Of a DNA stretch of 35,654 bases, positions 17,208 to 25,839 are shown one piece after another. The first letter of the stretch is position 1; each line of letters starts with the position of its first letter. The DNA lies in contig JAAAOG010000089.1 in the NCBI GenBank assembly GCA_009909005.1, positions 1 to 35,654 on the forward strand, read 5' to 3'. This DNA comes from Alphaproteobacteria bacterium (GTDB lineage: Bacteria; Pseudomonadota; Alphaproteobacteria; DSM-16000; Inquilinaceae). The translations under genes and the position numbers were made by a program. The notes under the pieces were generated by a model. That model was not told where the DNA came from. It searched no databases and saw nothing but the letters and a program-made list of their open reading frames with translations.

Positions 17208-17279
17208 TTGGCGCGGCGGGGGCGGCGGTACCGTCGAGAACGACTTATCGTCCACGTTGAGGGCATTGCAGCAGGATCA

Positions 17280-18038
17280 TCATGCCGCATCCAATAGACG
17301 GAGGAAATCGCTGTCCGGCGCTGTTTCCGGAATGACTTTGGTCGATGCGGCTGCAACCACTCCGAAAAAGTCTCCCAGGTCTTGCCGGGATTTGACGACG
17401 GAAAATCGTGCAGGCGGATGGTCCATATTTGCGAAATCATGAAACTTGGCTGCCGTTCCAACTATGGAAACGTAGACGTTTGAGACAGGCTCGAAAAAAG
17501 CCCGCTGATAATTGTCAGAAACCATTACTGACACCCGCCACTTATGGTTGGAGGACCCAATGGCCTCCGCGTCCCTCTGGACGTCCTTCGTCGCGAATAT
17601 GGCCGACAGACGGATGTACAAGTCTTCGTCTGCATCACGCCGGTTCCGCTCCGCCGCCCGCAGTGCCGCCACCTTCGTCGCTTCGGATGAGCAGTTGGCA
17701 ACCACCACCATCGCGCCGGCCAAGGCGTCATCACCGACGTCATCGAGGAAGACGTCCCAGCCGTCAAAACGGATTCCGGCCATGTTCACGACGCGCCCCG
17801 CCTCCGCCCTGTAATACCGGGACATCCCCGACATATCCGCCTCGACCGATCCGCCGCCGCGATCGGAAACAAACCAGCGGCCTTTTTGACGGCTTATCTC
17901 CAGGGCCACGGATGCGCCGCTCGGGTAGGTGACGGGCATGGAAATAATGGACCCACCGCGAAAGTGTTCCGCAGTGATCAGACGTCCAATCGCCTGAGCG
18001 ATCTGATTGTCGAAGGCCCTGTCGGAAAGCTCGATCAT
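17280..18038 (-). CDS. DUF1828-like protein
   Basis: A 252-residue protein. The N-terminal half contains IISMPVTYPSGASVALEISRQ, then RWFVSDRGGGSVEADMSG and YYRAEAGRVVNMAGIRFDG, which match the strand order and D-x-GG turn of DUF1828-like proteins. These are often found in mobile or defence gene sets. The C-terminal half (KWRVSVMVSDNY, AFFEPVSNVYVSIVGTAAKFHD) is conserved-looking but unassigned. Cytosolic, no membrane segment. A 42-residue ORF ends 18 bases upstream on the same strand, so the two are probably co-transcribed. Function unknown. Confidence 0.8.
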   Translation of the reverse strand: MIELSDRAFDNQIAQAIGRLITAEHFRGGSIISMPVTYPSGASVALEISRQKGRWFVSDRGGGSVEADMSGMSRYYRAEAGRVVNMAGIRFDGWDVFLDDVGDDALAGAMVVVANCSSEATKVAALRAAERNRRDADEDLYIRLSAIFATKDVQRDAEAIGSSNHKWRVSVMVSDNYQRAFFEPVSNVYVSIVGTAAKFHDFANMDHPPARFSVVKSRQDLGDFFGVVAAASTKVIPETAPDSDFLRLLDAA

Positions 18039-18056
18039 CTCGGTGTCCAGAACAGA

Positions 18057-18185
18057 TCAGCCGTCACAGGCGGCAACAACAAATCTGAAATAGCGGCGCA
18101 ACGCGTCGCCGTCCCATCGCGATCGATGCCCCAAAATTTTCTCGCTTTCAATCAGCGTGAAAATGTCTGTCGGGAGAGCAGTCAT
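18057..18185 (-). CDS. 42-residue ORF paired with the DUF1828-like gene
   Basis: The minus strand reads MTALPTDIFTLIESEKILGH, then RSRWDGDALRRYFRFVVAAC and DG before TGA. Composition is that of a real helical protein: amphipathic and Arg/Asp balanced. It starts at ATG 18185 with only a weak upstream purine site. It lies 18 bases before the DUF1828-like start, so translation may be coupled. It may be a partner protein or the start of a once longer gene cut by a nonsense change; I cannot tell. Confidence 0.55.
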   Translation of the reverse strand: MTALPTDIFTLIESEKILGHRSRWDGDALRRYFRFVVAACDG

Positions 18186-18295
18186 CGCCCGGACTCATCC
18201 CAGAATGACGCAGCAATTTCAATGGATAATTTCTTTCATCTATATTTACGCGAGCCAAGCCCAAATTCTTGCACGCTGGGGAATGCCGCGGTCAG

Positions 18296-18322
18296 AAAAA
18301 CTGCATGCAGCAGGCTGCATGC
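18296..18322 (-). terminator. Rho-independent terminator after tRNA-Gln
   Basis: On the minus strand GCATGCAG, a four-base loop and CTGCATGC form a perfect 8-bp stem (18303-18322). AG and then TTTTT (18296-18300) follow. It lies about 85 bases past the tRNA 3' end and before the DUF1828 unit. Confidence 0.85.
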
Positions 18323-18406
18323 CCTACGCTGGATCGCACAACCAGCGCTTTTGGGCCGAGACGGCGGCGGCGACCTTCGTTTCAATCGTGTCAAAGGCAA
18401 GCGGGC

Positions 18407-18480
18407 TGGCTGGGGGACCAGGATTCGAACCTGGGCTGGCGGAGTCAGAGTCCGCTGTCCTACCGCTAGACGATCCCCCA
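18407..18480 (-). tRNA. tRNA-Gln (anticodon CUG)
   Basis: On the minus strand the 5' arm TGGGGGA pairs with TCCCCCA near the 3' end, followed by discriminator G and an encoded CCA. The D arm is GTCTAGCGGTAGGAC. The anticodon arm is GCGGA-CTCTGAC-TCCGC with CTG at positions 34-36, which reads CAG (Gln). The T arm GTTCGAATC is canonical. The U1-A72 first pair is typical of tRNA-Gln. Length is 74 with CCA. Confidence 0.96.
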
Positions 18481-18663
18481 ACGCGTGTCCGGGAGCCTAG
18501 ACGAAACCGCGCCGCCTGTTAACCCCCGAATGACGATGACACATAGCCCGAACTGTCCCTTTCCACAATCCCCCGGCTGAGCTACGATATTGTTAACCTC
18601 TTCGGGGAAGGATTCCGGCCGCGGGATCGGGTTGCCCGTCGCAGCAGGTGTCAGGGGGTCGGG

Positions 18664-19719
18664 GTGGACCAGGTGACGTTGTCCGATGCACGAAATTTCG
18701 TCGGACGGCGTGTCCGCTCCCTGTCGCGGCCGACCTATGCCGCGCTCGACCTCGGGACCAACAATTGCCGCCTGCTCGTCGCCCGCCCGGCCCAGGGCGG
18801 CTTCCGCGTCATCGACGCCTTCAGCCGCATCGTCCGCCTGGGCGAGGGCGTCGGCCGCACCGGCCGGCTGTCGGAGGAGGCGGTGGAGCGCACGCTGACC
18901 GCGCTCAAGGTCTGCGCCAAGAAGATGCGCCGGCGCGGCGTCTGGCACAGCCGCACGGTGGCCACCGAGGCCTGCCGGCGGGCCGGCAATTTCGAGGAAT
19001 TCCGCACCCGCGTGCACGCGGAGACCGGGCTGGAGCTGGAGGTCATCACCAGCCGCGAAGAGGCCCGGCTGGCGGTCACCGGCTGCGCGCCGCTGCTGGA
19101 TGCCGGCCGGGACCATGCGCTGGTCTTCGACATCGGCGGCGGCAGCACCGAGCTGATGTGGCTGGCGGTCGACGAGACCCGGATCGAGCTGGTCGACACG
19201 GTCAGCCTGCCCTTCGGCGTCGTCACCCTGGCCGAGCAATATGGCGGCGACCGGGTGTCGCTGGCGACCTATGACGGCGTTGTCAGCACCATCCTCGCCG
19301 GGCTGGAGACGTTCGAGACGCGCCACCGCATCCGCACCCGGATCCTGGAGCAGCGGGTGCAGATGCTGGGCTCCTCCGGCACCGTCACGACGCTCGCCGG
19401 CGTCTTCCAGAACCTGCCGCGCTATGACCGCGCCTCGGTCGACGGCTCCTTCCTCGACTTCCCGGAAGTCCGGCGGGTGAGCCGCGGCCTGCTGGCCATG
19501 GACTATGCCTCGCGCGCCGCCCACCCCTGCATCGGCCGCGACCGCGCCGACCTGGTGGTCGTCGGCTGCGCCATTCTCGAGGCGATCTGCCGGGAATGGC
19601 CGGTCGGCCGGCTGCGCATCGCCGACCGCGGCGTGCGGGAGGGCATCCTGCACGAGCTGATGGCCGATACCGGCTTCTCCGGCGACCGCTCCGGCATCGC
19701 CTTCGGCCCCCGCCGTTAG
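18664..19719 (+). CDS. ppx: Ppx/GppA phosphatase family protein
   Basis: A 351-residue short-form member of the exopolyphosphatase/guanosine pentaphosphate phosphatase family, ASKHA fold. Phosphate-loop motifs are visible: AALDLGTNNCRLLVA (phosphate 1) and VFDIGGGSTELMW (phosphate 2). ATEACRRAGN and SREEARLA lie between, and LGSSGTVTTLAG follows. It would release phosphate from polyphosphate or pppGpp in the cytosol. It lacks the HD-like C-terminal domains of long Ppx, as is usual in alphaproteobacteria. The start is GTG 18664. RlmE follows at 14 bases, a common alphaproteobacterial gene pair. Confidence 0.93.
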   Translation: MDQVTLSDARNFVGRRVRSLSRPTYAALDLGTNNCRLLVARPAQGGFRVIDAFSRIVRLGEGVGRTGRLSEEAVERTLTALKVCAKKMRRRGVWHSRTVATEACRRAGNFEEFRTRVHAETGLELEVITSREEARLAVTGCAPLLDAGRDHALVFDIGGGSTELMWLAVDETRIELVDTVSLPFGVVTLAEQYGGDRVSLATYDGVVSTILAGLETFETRHRIRTRILEQRVQMLGSSGTVTTLAGVFQNLPRYDRASVDGSFLDFPEVRRVSRGLLAMDYASRAAHPCIGRDRADLVVVGCAILEAICREWPVGRLRIADRGVREGILHELMADTGFSGDRSGIAFGPRR

Positions 19720-19733
19720 GGCCGGTCCGGCGC

Positions 19734-20423
19734 ATGGCCCCCGCATCGCCGTCCCGCAGCCGGTCCCGCAAGCGGCGGCCCTCATCCCGGCAATGGCTGG
19801 AGCGCCAGCACCGCGACCCCTATGTCGCCGAGGCCCGGCGCCAGGGCTATCGCTCGCGCGCCGCCTGGAAGCTGCGCGAGCTGGACGAGAAATTCGCCCT
19901 GCTGCGCCCCGGCCAGATCGTCGTCGACCTCGGCGCCGCGCCGGGCGGCTGGGCCCAGGTGGCCGTCGCCAAGACGGGAGCGGCAGGGCCCGGCGGTCGC
20001 CGCGCCGGGCAGGTGCTGGCCGTCGACAAGGCGCCGGTCGAGCCGCTGGAGGGGGCGGATATCCTGGCGCTCGATCTTCTGGAGGAGGCGGCGCCCGGTG
20101 CGATCCGCGACGCCCTGGGCGGCCGGCCGGCCGACCTCGTCTTGAGCGACATGGCGCCGGCGACCATCGGCCATCCCGCCACCGACCATCTGCGGATCAT
20201 GGCCCTGGCGGAGGCTGCCCTGGACCTCGCCTGCGGCCTGTTGAAGCCCGGCGGCGGCTTCGTCTGCAAGCTGTTCCAGGGGGCGGAGGAGAAGGCCTAT
20301 ACTGACTCGCTGCGGCGCTGTTTCGCCAAGGTCCGCCTGGCCAAGCCGCCCTCGTCGCGGCGCGAGTCGACGGAGATCTATGCCGTGGCAACGGGTTTTT
20401 CCGGACACGCGGCCTGTGGATAA
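19734..20423 (+). CDS. rlmE: 23S rRNA 2'-O-methyltransferase RlmE (FtsJ)
   Basis: A 229-residue RrmJ/FtsJ methyltransferase, which methylates U2552 of 23S rRNA with S-adenosylmethionine during 50S assembly. The K-D-K-E tetrad is visible: RAAWK (Lys46), LSDMAP, CKLFQG and SRRESTE. The SAM loop is VDLGAAPGGWAQV. An Arg/Ser-rich N-terminal extension precedes QWLERQHRDPYV. There is a small Gly/Arg-rich insertion after the SAM loop (TGAAGPGGRRAG). It starts 14 bases after ppx and is probably co-transcribed. Confidence 0.95.
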   Translation: MAPASPSRSRSRKRRPSSRQWLERQHRDPYVAEARRQGYRSRAAWKLRELDEKFALLRPGQIVVDLGAAPGGWAQVAVAKTGAAGPGGRRAGQVLAVDKAPVEPLEGADILALDLLEEAAPGAIRDALGGRPADLVLSDMAPATIGHPATDHLRIMALAEAALDLACGLLKPGGGFVCKLFQGAEEKAYTDSLRRCFAKVRLAKPPSSRRESTEIYAVATGFSGHAACG

Positions 20424-20562
20424 GTGTTGGCGACACGGACGGCAGGCGGTCGGCCCCGGCCCCAAGGCATCGGTCCATGGCGAAAGATGGCTGTTGGGAA
20501 TGATTATTGAGAAATGATCCGTTAACGTGATAGATCCTACATTAGAGTGCTGTGAGAGTGAA

Positions 20563-21060
20563 ATGGCTGCCCGTCGGGAGGCGCTCGTGCAACATCCATA
20601 TTACCAGAGCATTCTGCTGATCGAACGGCTGCATCGCCACTTCCTCGAAGTGGTCAAGGCCGAATTGGACCGGCATGGAATCCAGGACATCAACAACGTC
20701 CAGAGCCTGATCTTGTACAATATCGGCAGCGACGAACTGACGGTGGGCGAGCTGACGGCGCGCGGTTATTACCTCGGTTCGAACGTCTCCTATAACGTCA
20801 AGAAGATGGTCGAGAACGATTACCTTGTGCAGGAACGCTCTCAGCACGACCGGCGGTCGGTGCGCCTGCGGGTGTCGGACAAGGGCATGGCCCTGCGCGA
20901 CAAGCTGAGCGACATGTTCGAGCGCCATGTCGAGGGTCTCGCCGATATCGAGATGTCGCCGGAGGTTCTCCGCCAGGTCAACGAATCGCTGATGCGCATG
21001 GAGCGCTTCTGGTCCGAGCGCATGGGCTTTCCGCCGGTCGGAGCGCCCAGCGCCGCCTGA
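20563..21060 (+). CDS. MarR-family winged-helix regulator, LdtR-like
   Basis: A 165-residue regulator: HPYYQSILLIERLHRHFLEVVKAE at the dimerisation helix, then ELTVGELTARGYYLGSNVSYNVKKMVENDYL (recognition helix SNVSYNVKKM) and the wing QERSQHDRRSVRLRVSDKG. These segments are close to LdtR of Liberibacter and Sinorhizobium, a regulator of L,D-transpeptidase and osmotic/envelope stress genes. No ldtP is nearby, so targets are elsewhere. ATG 20563 follows GAGAGTGAA. A GTG at 20527 would add 12 residues but has no ribosome site at a proper distance. Confidence 0.9.
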   Translation: MAARREALVQHPYYQSILLIERLHRHFLEVVKAELDRHGIQDINNVQSLILYNIGSDELTVGELTARGYYLGSNVSYNVKKMVENDYLVQERSQHDRRSVRLRVSDKGMALRDKLSDMFERHVEGLADIEMSPEVLRQVNESLMRMERFWSERMGFPPVGAPSAA

Positions 21061-21131
21061 AGACGCCGCCCCGGGCCTCCGGATCGGACGCGCCCGGCGG
21101 CTCCGCGTCCCAACCGCATCCCGACAGCGGC

Positions 21132-22379
21132 TTAGAAAAATGCCTGGATCCCGGTCTGAGCGCGGCCGAGGATCAAGGCATGAATGTCGTGCGTGCCTTC
21201 GTAGGTGTTGACCGCCTCCAGGTTCATCACGTGCCGGATGACGTGGTATTCGTCGGCGATGCCGTTGCCGCCGAGCATGTCGCGGGCCTGGCGCGCAATA
21301 TCCAAGGCCTTGCCGCAATTGTTCCGCTTCATCAGCGAGACGGCTTCCGGCGCCGCCCGGCCGGCATCCATCATCCGGCCGAGTTGCAGGCATCCCTGCA
21401 GGCCCAGCGCGATCTCGGTCTGCATGTCGGCCAGCTTTTTCTGGATCAGCTGGTTGGCGGCCAGCGGCCGGCCGAACATCTGCCGGTCGAGCGTGTATTG
21501 CCGGGCGGTGTGCCAGCAGAATTCCGCCGCCCCCATGGCGCCCCAGGCGATGCCGTAGCGCGCCTTGTTCAGGCAGCCGAAGGGCCCCTTCAGCCCCGCG
21601 ACGCCGGGCAGCAGATGGTCGTCGGGCACGAAGACGTCGTCCATGGCGATCTGGCCGGTCGGCGAGGTGCGCAGGGCAAACTTCCCCTCGATCTTCGGCC
21701 CCGACAGCCCGGCCATGCCCTTGTCGAGGATGAAGCCGCGGATCACCTCCGCCTCGTCCTTGGCCCAGACGATGAAGACGTCGGCGATCGGCGCATTGGT
21801 GATCCAGCTCTTGGTGCCGTGCAGGCGCCAGCCGCCGGCCGTGCGGCGCGCCCGGGTGCGCAAGCTGCCGGGGTCGGAGCCGGCATCGGGCTCGGTCAGG
21901 CCGAAACAGCCGATCCACTCGCCGGCGGCCAGCTTGGGGAGATAGTGCCGGCGCTGGTCCTCCGTGCCATAGGCGTGGATCGGATGCATGACCAGGCTCG
22001 ACTGCACCGACATGGCCGAGCGATAGCCGCTGTCCACCCGCTCGATGGCGCGGGCGATCAGGCCGTAGCAGACGGCGTTGACGCCGGCACAGCCATAGCC
22101 CTCGATCGTCGGGCCGAGCAGGCCGAGCGCCCCCATTTCCGGATAGATCGCCCGGTCGAAGCGTTCGTGGCGGTTCGCCTCCAGCACCCGCGGCATCAGC
22201 CTGTCCCGGCACCAGGCTTCGGCCGCGTCGCGCACCTGGCGCTCCTCCTCGCTCAGCATGCCCTCGAAGAGCAGCGGGTCCTCCCAGCGGAACCGGGCGG
22301 CCGGCTCCGGCGTGGGTCCGGGCGCGGGTTTCAGCCCATCGGGCGCGGGCGCATCGGTCGCGGTGAGGACGGCCGTCAT
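21132..22379 (-). CDS. gcdH: Glutaryl-CoA dehydrogenase
   Basis: A 415-residue acyl-CoA dehydrogenase of the glutaryl-CoA type, which oxidises and decarboxylates glutaryl-CoA to crotonyl-CoA in lysine and tryptophan breakdown. Markers are [35 protein letters not shown] (FAD contact), [59 protein letters not shown] and [17 protein letters not shown], with the catalytic Glu in YEGTHD. An N-terminal Pro/Ala-rich extension of about 30 residues precedes the fold. Its start is about 100 bases from the divergent small gene at 22478. Confidence 0.95.
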   Translation of the reverse strand: MTAVLTATDAPAPDGLKPAPGPTPEPAARFRWEDPLLFEGMLSEEERQVRDAAEAWCRDRLMPRVLEANRHERFDRAIYPEMGALGLLGPTIEGYGCAGVNAVCYGLIARAIERVDSGYRSAMSVQSSLVMHPIHAYGTEDQRRHYLPKLAAGEWIGCFGLTEPDAGSDPGSLRTRARRTAGGWRLHGTKSWITNAPIADVFIVWAKDEAEVIRGFILDKGMAGLSGPKIEGKFALRTSPTGQIAMDDVFVPDDHLLPGVAGLKGPFGCLNKARYGIAWGAMGAAEFCWHTARQYTLDRQMFGRPLAANQLIQKKLADMQTEIALGLQGCLQLGRMMDAGRAAPEAVSLMKRNNCGKALDIARQARDMLGGNGIADEYHVIRHVMNLEAVNTYEGTHDIHALILGRAQTGIQAFF

Positions 22380-22477
22380 CGGGCGATCTCCGGCAAAGGG
22401 GTCGTTAAGGTACCGGTAAGCATCAGTGCTCTACAGCTAACCGTGTGGATCTGCGAAAACAATAAGGGGCGCCCGGC

Positions 22478-22696
22478 ATGCGGCCGCGCGAGGTTCTCCT
22501 GGAATTCTACCCCGTCGGCCGGGTCGTCAAGGTCACTGCGGTCGATCCCGCAACCCTGACCGAGGTCTCGATCCAGGCGCCGGCGCATTTGTCGGAAGAC
22601 GCGATGAGCAACGCCGCCATCGCCAAGCTGACCTACGTCCTGAGAAAACGCGCCGGCAACGGCCCCGCGCCCGGCAACGGACCGCTCATCGCCTGA
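22478..22696 (+). CDS. Small conserved alphaproteobacterial protein (DUF6898-like)
   Basis: A 72-residue protein, MRPREVLLEFYPVGRVVKVT, then AVDPATLTEVSIQAPAHLS and AIAKLTYVLRKRAG. It resembles a small family found in many alphaproteobacteria with the pattern EFxxxGxxVKVxAxDPxTxTEVSI and a C-terminal KLxYVL helix. I believe this is DUF6898, but the number is from memory. AAGGGG lies before ATG 22478. It overlaps the convergent DUF29 gene by 11 bases. Function unknown. Confidence 0.8.
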   Translation: MRPREVLLEFYPVGRVVKVTAVDPATLTEVSIQAPAHLSEDAMSNAAIAKLTYVLRKRAGNGPAPGNGPLIA

Positions 22697-23201
22697 AGCC
22701 GTGCCGGCTGACCGGCCACCAGTCATGGTCAAGCAGCTGCGCGAGCGTATAGGGACACGCCGCCGGCAGCGCCGCCTCGTTCAGTCCATCGCGTTCCAGC
22801 CCGACGCCGGCCAGCCGGCGGCCATTGCGGAAGGCGGCCTCCAGCTCCGGACGGATCCTGCCGCGCAGGCTGGGGCTGCGCTCGAGCGTGTCCAGCACCG
22901 GCACCCGATGGTTGACCACCGACTCCCGCCAGCCCTGGCGCGGCCCCTCGGCCGGCGCGTATTCGAGCTTGAGGAGATGTTCGATGATCCGCATCAGGCC
23001 CGAGCGGGCCTTGTCCAGCTCGCTGCGGCCCAAGGAGTCGATCTCCTCGATCAGATTGTCCCAGTCGATGGCCGCCTCGCCGGAGATCGTGTCCCGGGCG
23101 GCCGCGCGGCGCAGGGCGGCCGCCTGCGCTTCCGCCCAGGCATGGAAATCGCGGTCGTAGAGGGCCGGCCGCTCCCCGGTCAGGATTGTCGCGTCGGTCA
23201 T
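22686..23201 (-). CDS. DUF29 family protein
   Basis: A 171-residue protein: LYDRDFHAWAEAQAAALRR at the N-terminus, IDWDNLIEEIDSLGRSE, LMRIIEHLLKLEYAP, GWRESVVNHR, and LEAAFRNGRRLA, ending CPYTLAQLLDHDWWP. These are the landmarks of DUF29, an all-helical family common in cyanobacteria and proteobacteria with no known activity. Met at 23201 fits the family; the frame is open to 23231. It ends by overlapping the convergent small gene. Confidence 0.9.
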   Translation of the reverse strand: MTDATILTGERPALYDRDFHAWAEAQAAALRRAAARDTISGEAAIDWDNLIEEIDSLGRSELDKARSGLMRIIEHLLKLEYAPAEGPRQGWRESVVNHRVPVLDTLERSPSLRGRIRPELEAAFRNGRRLAGVGLERDGLNEAALPAACPYTLAQLLDHDWWPVSRHGFRR

Positions 23202-23363
23202 CGCCGATCCGTTCCTCTGGTGACCGACCATTTAACTGCCGCCCGCGGGCCGCAGGCAACACCGGCAGTGCGACACCGCACCGCAGCATGGCGGATCTGG
23301 CTCAATGACGCGCGGTACGCGAACGCGACACACTCGCGTGCCTTGGGCAGAGGGAGGCAGGAG

Positions 23364-23576
23364 ATGACCCAGATCGCCAGGAAAACCCGTTCGGGCACCT
23401 GCCCCTACCGTAGCGCCGTGGTCAAGGCCTATCGCGGCATGATCCGCTGCGGCCACTGCCATTGCGATGCCTATCGCGTCGCCGAGCGCGTGTTCCGCTG
23501 GCACGATCCCGACCTGCCGGACGCCCAGCGCGAGGCGCGCATCCTCGCCTGGGTGCGTCCCCGCTGGGTCCATTAG
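23364..23576 (+). CDS. Small cysteine-containing protein
   Basis: A 70-residue protein, MTQIARKTRSGTCPYRSAVV, then GMIRCGHCHCDAYRVAERVF and WVRPRWVH. Four cysteines (one early, then C-x2-C-x-C) could bind zinc or a metal, but no known finger fits. GGGAGGCAGGAG stands directly before ATG 23364, one of the best ribosome sites in the window. It is divergent from the DUF29 gene and convergent with the ferritin-like gene. Unrecognised. Confidence 0.7.
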   Translation: MTQIARKTRSGTCPYRSAVVKAYRGMIRCGHCHCDAYRVAERVFRWHDPDLPDAQREARILAWVRPRWVH

Positions 23577-23617
23577 CTGCAGGGGTCTCGCCAAGGCTGA
23601 CATTCGAGACCGAGCGG

Positions 23618-24436
23618 TCAGGCTGCGAGCCGGGCCATCCGTCGCTGGCGCATCTGCAGGAACATCATCCCGCCGCGGGTCGTCATCCGGAACAGCCAGC
23701 TGTGCGGCTTCAATCCGACGGCCTTGAAAATCATCGCCATGCCGCGCTCGATATGCAGCTCCTCATAATACTTGTAGGCCCGCCGCATATATTCGCGATG
23801 CGCTTTATCGCGGTCATAGGGCTCGCCGTCCATGTTCGCCGCGAACCAGGCATAGGCCAGCTCGTCCTCCTCGGTCTCCAGGATCCGGCCCAGCCCGACC
23901 CGCAGCCGCTGCCAGCGATTCAGCCCTTCGATTCTCAAATAACGGCGCAGATGGTCGTAGAAGAGCTTGTAATGGCGCAGCTCGTCGGCTGCGATCTTGC
24001 GGCAGATCGTCTTGAGGGCCGGGTCGGTGACGGCATCGCCGAGCGCCGAATAATAGGAGCTGGTCCCGACCTCGACCATGCAGCGCGCCACCATCTCGCC
24101 CGATCGCGACCCCCGGATCGAGGCATCGGCGCCGGTCTCGATCGGCACGCCCTGGCGAAACACCGCGAAGCGCCTTTCGAAATCGAACCCCGGGTCGACC
24201 AGCATGGCCCAGCGGGCGAGCGCCGCGCCGTGCTGCGTCTCCTCCTCGCCCCAGGCCCGGGCCGCCGCGATGAACTCCGGATCGTCCGCAAAGACGCTTT
24301 CCAGATAGGCGGTATAGGCGGCGGCATTGTATTCGACCATGGCCGCCGCCTTGGCGAGCTGCAGGTGATCGGGATCGATGCTGGCGCGATCCAGCCGGTC
24401 CCAGGGAATATCGTCCAGGGTCCAGTGCTTCGCCAT
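23618..24436 (-). CDS. Ferritin-like di-iron protein
   Basis: A 272-residue all-helical protein. Two helical ligand motifs are visible: E-x-N near residue 35 with ARAWGEEETQHGAAL, and MVEVGTSSYYSALGD with KIAADELRHYKLFYDHL. They give the paired E-x2-H ligands of the ferritin-like or acyl-ACP-desaturase-type di-iron fold. It may be an oxygenase, desaturase or iron/peroxide-handling protein; the sequence alone does not choose. Cytosolic. The C-terminus is Arg/Met-rich. It lies near the iron locus but with no Fur-type palindrome in its 5' gap. Confidence 0.8.
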   Translation of the reverse strand: MAKHWTLDDIPWDRLDRASIDPDHLQLAKAAAMVEYNAAAYTAYLESVFADDPEFIAAARAWGEEETQHGAALARWAMLVDPGFDFERRFAVFRQGVPIETGADASIRGSRSGEMVARCMVEVGTSSYYSALGDAVTDPALKTICRKIAADELRHYKLFYDHLRRYLRIEGLNRWQRLRVGLGRILETEEDELAYAWFAANMDGEPYDRDKAHREYMRRAYKYYEELHIERGMAMIFKAVGLKPHSWLFRMTTRGGMMFLQMRQRRMARLAA

Positions 24437-24494
24437 TTTTCGGGCCTTCCTGAATGAAATGACGCCGAGCGTCCCTTTCTAACCACCCTGCCTC

Positions 24495-24520
24495 AAACGA
24501 GTCGGCCTTTGGCCGACTCG
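24495..24520 (-). terminator. Probable terminator after the porin gene
   Basis: A perfect 10-bp stem, CGAGTCGGCC, with a 3-base loop (24498-24520) lies about 70 bases past the porin stop on the minus strand. A short TTT follows on that strand (24495-24497). The T-tract is weak, but the position fits. Confidence 0.65.
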
Positions 24521-24587
24521 TCCATAGCCATCGTCATGCAGCCCCGACCGGCCTCCCTGACACCAAGAACCGGCTGGCAACCGCCGG

Positions 24588-25730
24588 TCAGAACGACAGG
24601 GCTACGCCACCGGTCACGAAGACGCCGTCATTGTCGTTGGCGATGTTCCCCTCATCCTCGAACTCGCTGTATCCCACCGCCCCGACCAGGGCGATGCTGG
24701 CGCCGAGGTCGTAACGGGCGCCGACGACGTGAGATTGATGCTCGATCTCGTCATCAACGTCGATCAAGCCGTCCTCTTCTCCATTGTAATATGTGTAACT
24801 GACACTCCAGGGTCCCATGCCATAAGCGATGCCGACATCGAACCCACGGCTTTCTGTCGTATAGACATCACCGTTGCTTTGGACGGACAGTATCCCGTCT
24901 GTTACTTCGGCATAGGACCCGCCAATTTCAAAGCCGTTGTAGACGAACGTCGCGCCGGCACTGAAGCCCTGGAAGTCCTCTTCAAGGTCAACCGAATTGC
25001 CGCCAGGTGTGACGACGGTTCCGAATCCACTGTCCGGGGCTTCCGCATAGTAGTACCCGCCCGAAACCAGTACCCCGAAGTCGCCGAAGCTGTTCTCGTA
25101 GTTGACGCCGATCGAGATGCCGTTGGTGAACTCATCGGTGTCGCTGATGAGGCCGTTTCGATCGCCGCCGTCACCGTCGATGTCGGGAAGGTATGACACA
25201 CCGAGCTGTACGCCGAAAAAGCGCGGCGTGAAATAGGTCAGCTTCTGGCCGTCATTGTCGCGGGCCGGTTCGATGAAGGTAGAGCCGAATGGCGATCGAA
25301 AGAGATTGCCCTCCGTTGGATTGTGAATGTGCTGCGTCTGGGACCCCGAGTTGATCGCCAAGGCGACCGCCGGGGCGGCAGTCTGCATGAGGTAACCGGC
25401 CGAGTTTTCCGAACCGATATTGATGCGACCGAAATCGCCCGACAGGAACAGGAACGACTCGTCGATCTGGTCACCCTCGGTATTACCTTCCAGCTGCACA
25501 TTGACACCGAATGTCAAGCCGTTGTCCGTTGTTCCCTGACCCAGAAAGAAAACCTCGCTATCGCTCCACTGCTCCACTTCCTGCAGGTCGAAGGCCTCGT
25601 CGTTGTCGCCATAGCCGAACCATTGGGTCATGAATCCGCCAAGACGCATCTCGATCTGCGCCTCGGACGGTCCGCATACCAGACCCACGGCCATCAGTGC
25701 AGTCGTCCCCAGAAGGCTTCTTTTGTTCAT
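24588..25730 (-). CDS. Outer-membrane porin
   Basis: A 380-residue precursor: signal peptide MNKRSLLGTTALMAVGLVCG with cleavage near SEAQ, then an acidic beta-barrel with alternating residues (MRLGGFMTQWFGYG, LTFGVNVQLEGN, FDVGIAYGMGPWSVSYTYYN), ending VTGGVALSF with the terminal Phe required for barrel insertion. It belongs to the Gram-negative general porin family. Acidic residues (DNDEAF, DIDGDGGD, VDDEIEHQ) dominate loops. It lies 109 bases downstream of the iron-binding protein gene on the same strand and ahead of a terminator hairpin, so it may be read through from the Fur-controlled promoter. Confidence 0.9.
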   Translation of the reverse strand: MNKRSLLGTTALMAVGLVCGPSEAQIEMRLGGFMTQWFGYGDNDEAFDLQEVEQWSDSEVFFLGQGTTDNGLTFGVNVQLEGNTEGDQIDESFLFLSGDFGRINIGSENSAGYLMQTAAPAVALAINSGSQTQHIHNPTEGNLFRSPFGSTFIEPARDNDGQKLTYFTPRFFGVQLGVSYLPDIDGDGGDRNGLISDTDEFTNGISIGVNYENSFGDFGVLVSGGYYYAEAPDSGFGTVVTPGGNSVDLEEDFQGFSAGATFVYNGFEIGGSYAEVTDGILSVQSNGDVYTTESRGFDVGIAYGMGPWSVSYTYYNGEEDGLIDVDDEIEHQSHVVGARYDLGASIALVGAVGYSEFEDEGNIANDNDGVFVTGGVALSF

Positions 25731-25757
25731 CTTTGTCGTTCCTTCTATTGCTGGAGA

Positions 25758-25820
25758 GCCGCAGCCGCCTTGGCCGGCCAGCCCGCCGACCCGGCGCTCG
25801 GCCGAAGCGGCGGCTGCGGC
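25758..25820 (-). other. Inverted repeat between iron SBP and porin genes
   Basis: GCCGCAGCCGCC (25758-25769) and GGCGGCTGCGGC (25809-25820) are perfect 12-bp reverse complements with a 39-base, G+C-rich loop. No T-tract follows, so it could be an attenuating hairpin that lowers porin readthrough, or an mRNA 3' stabiliser of the upstream gene. Confidence 0.5.
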
Positions 25821-25839
25821 AGGAGTTCCGGAACAGCCG

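Noticed and set aside
17208-18480. Integrated element at tRNA-Gln
   Set aside because: I saw no integrase gene and no second copy of the tRNA 3' end inside the window, so a formal island is not supported.
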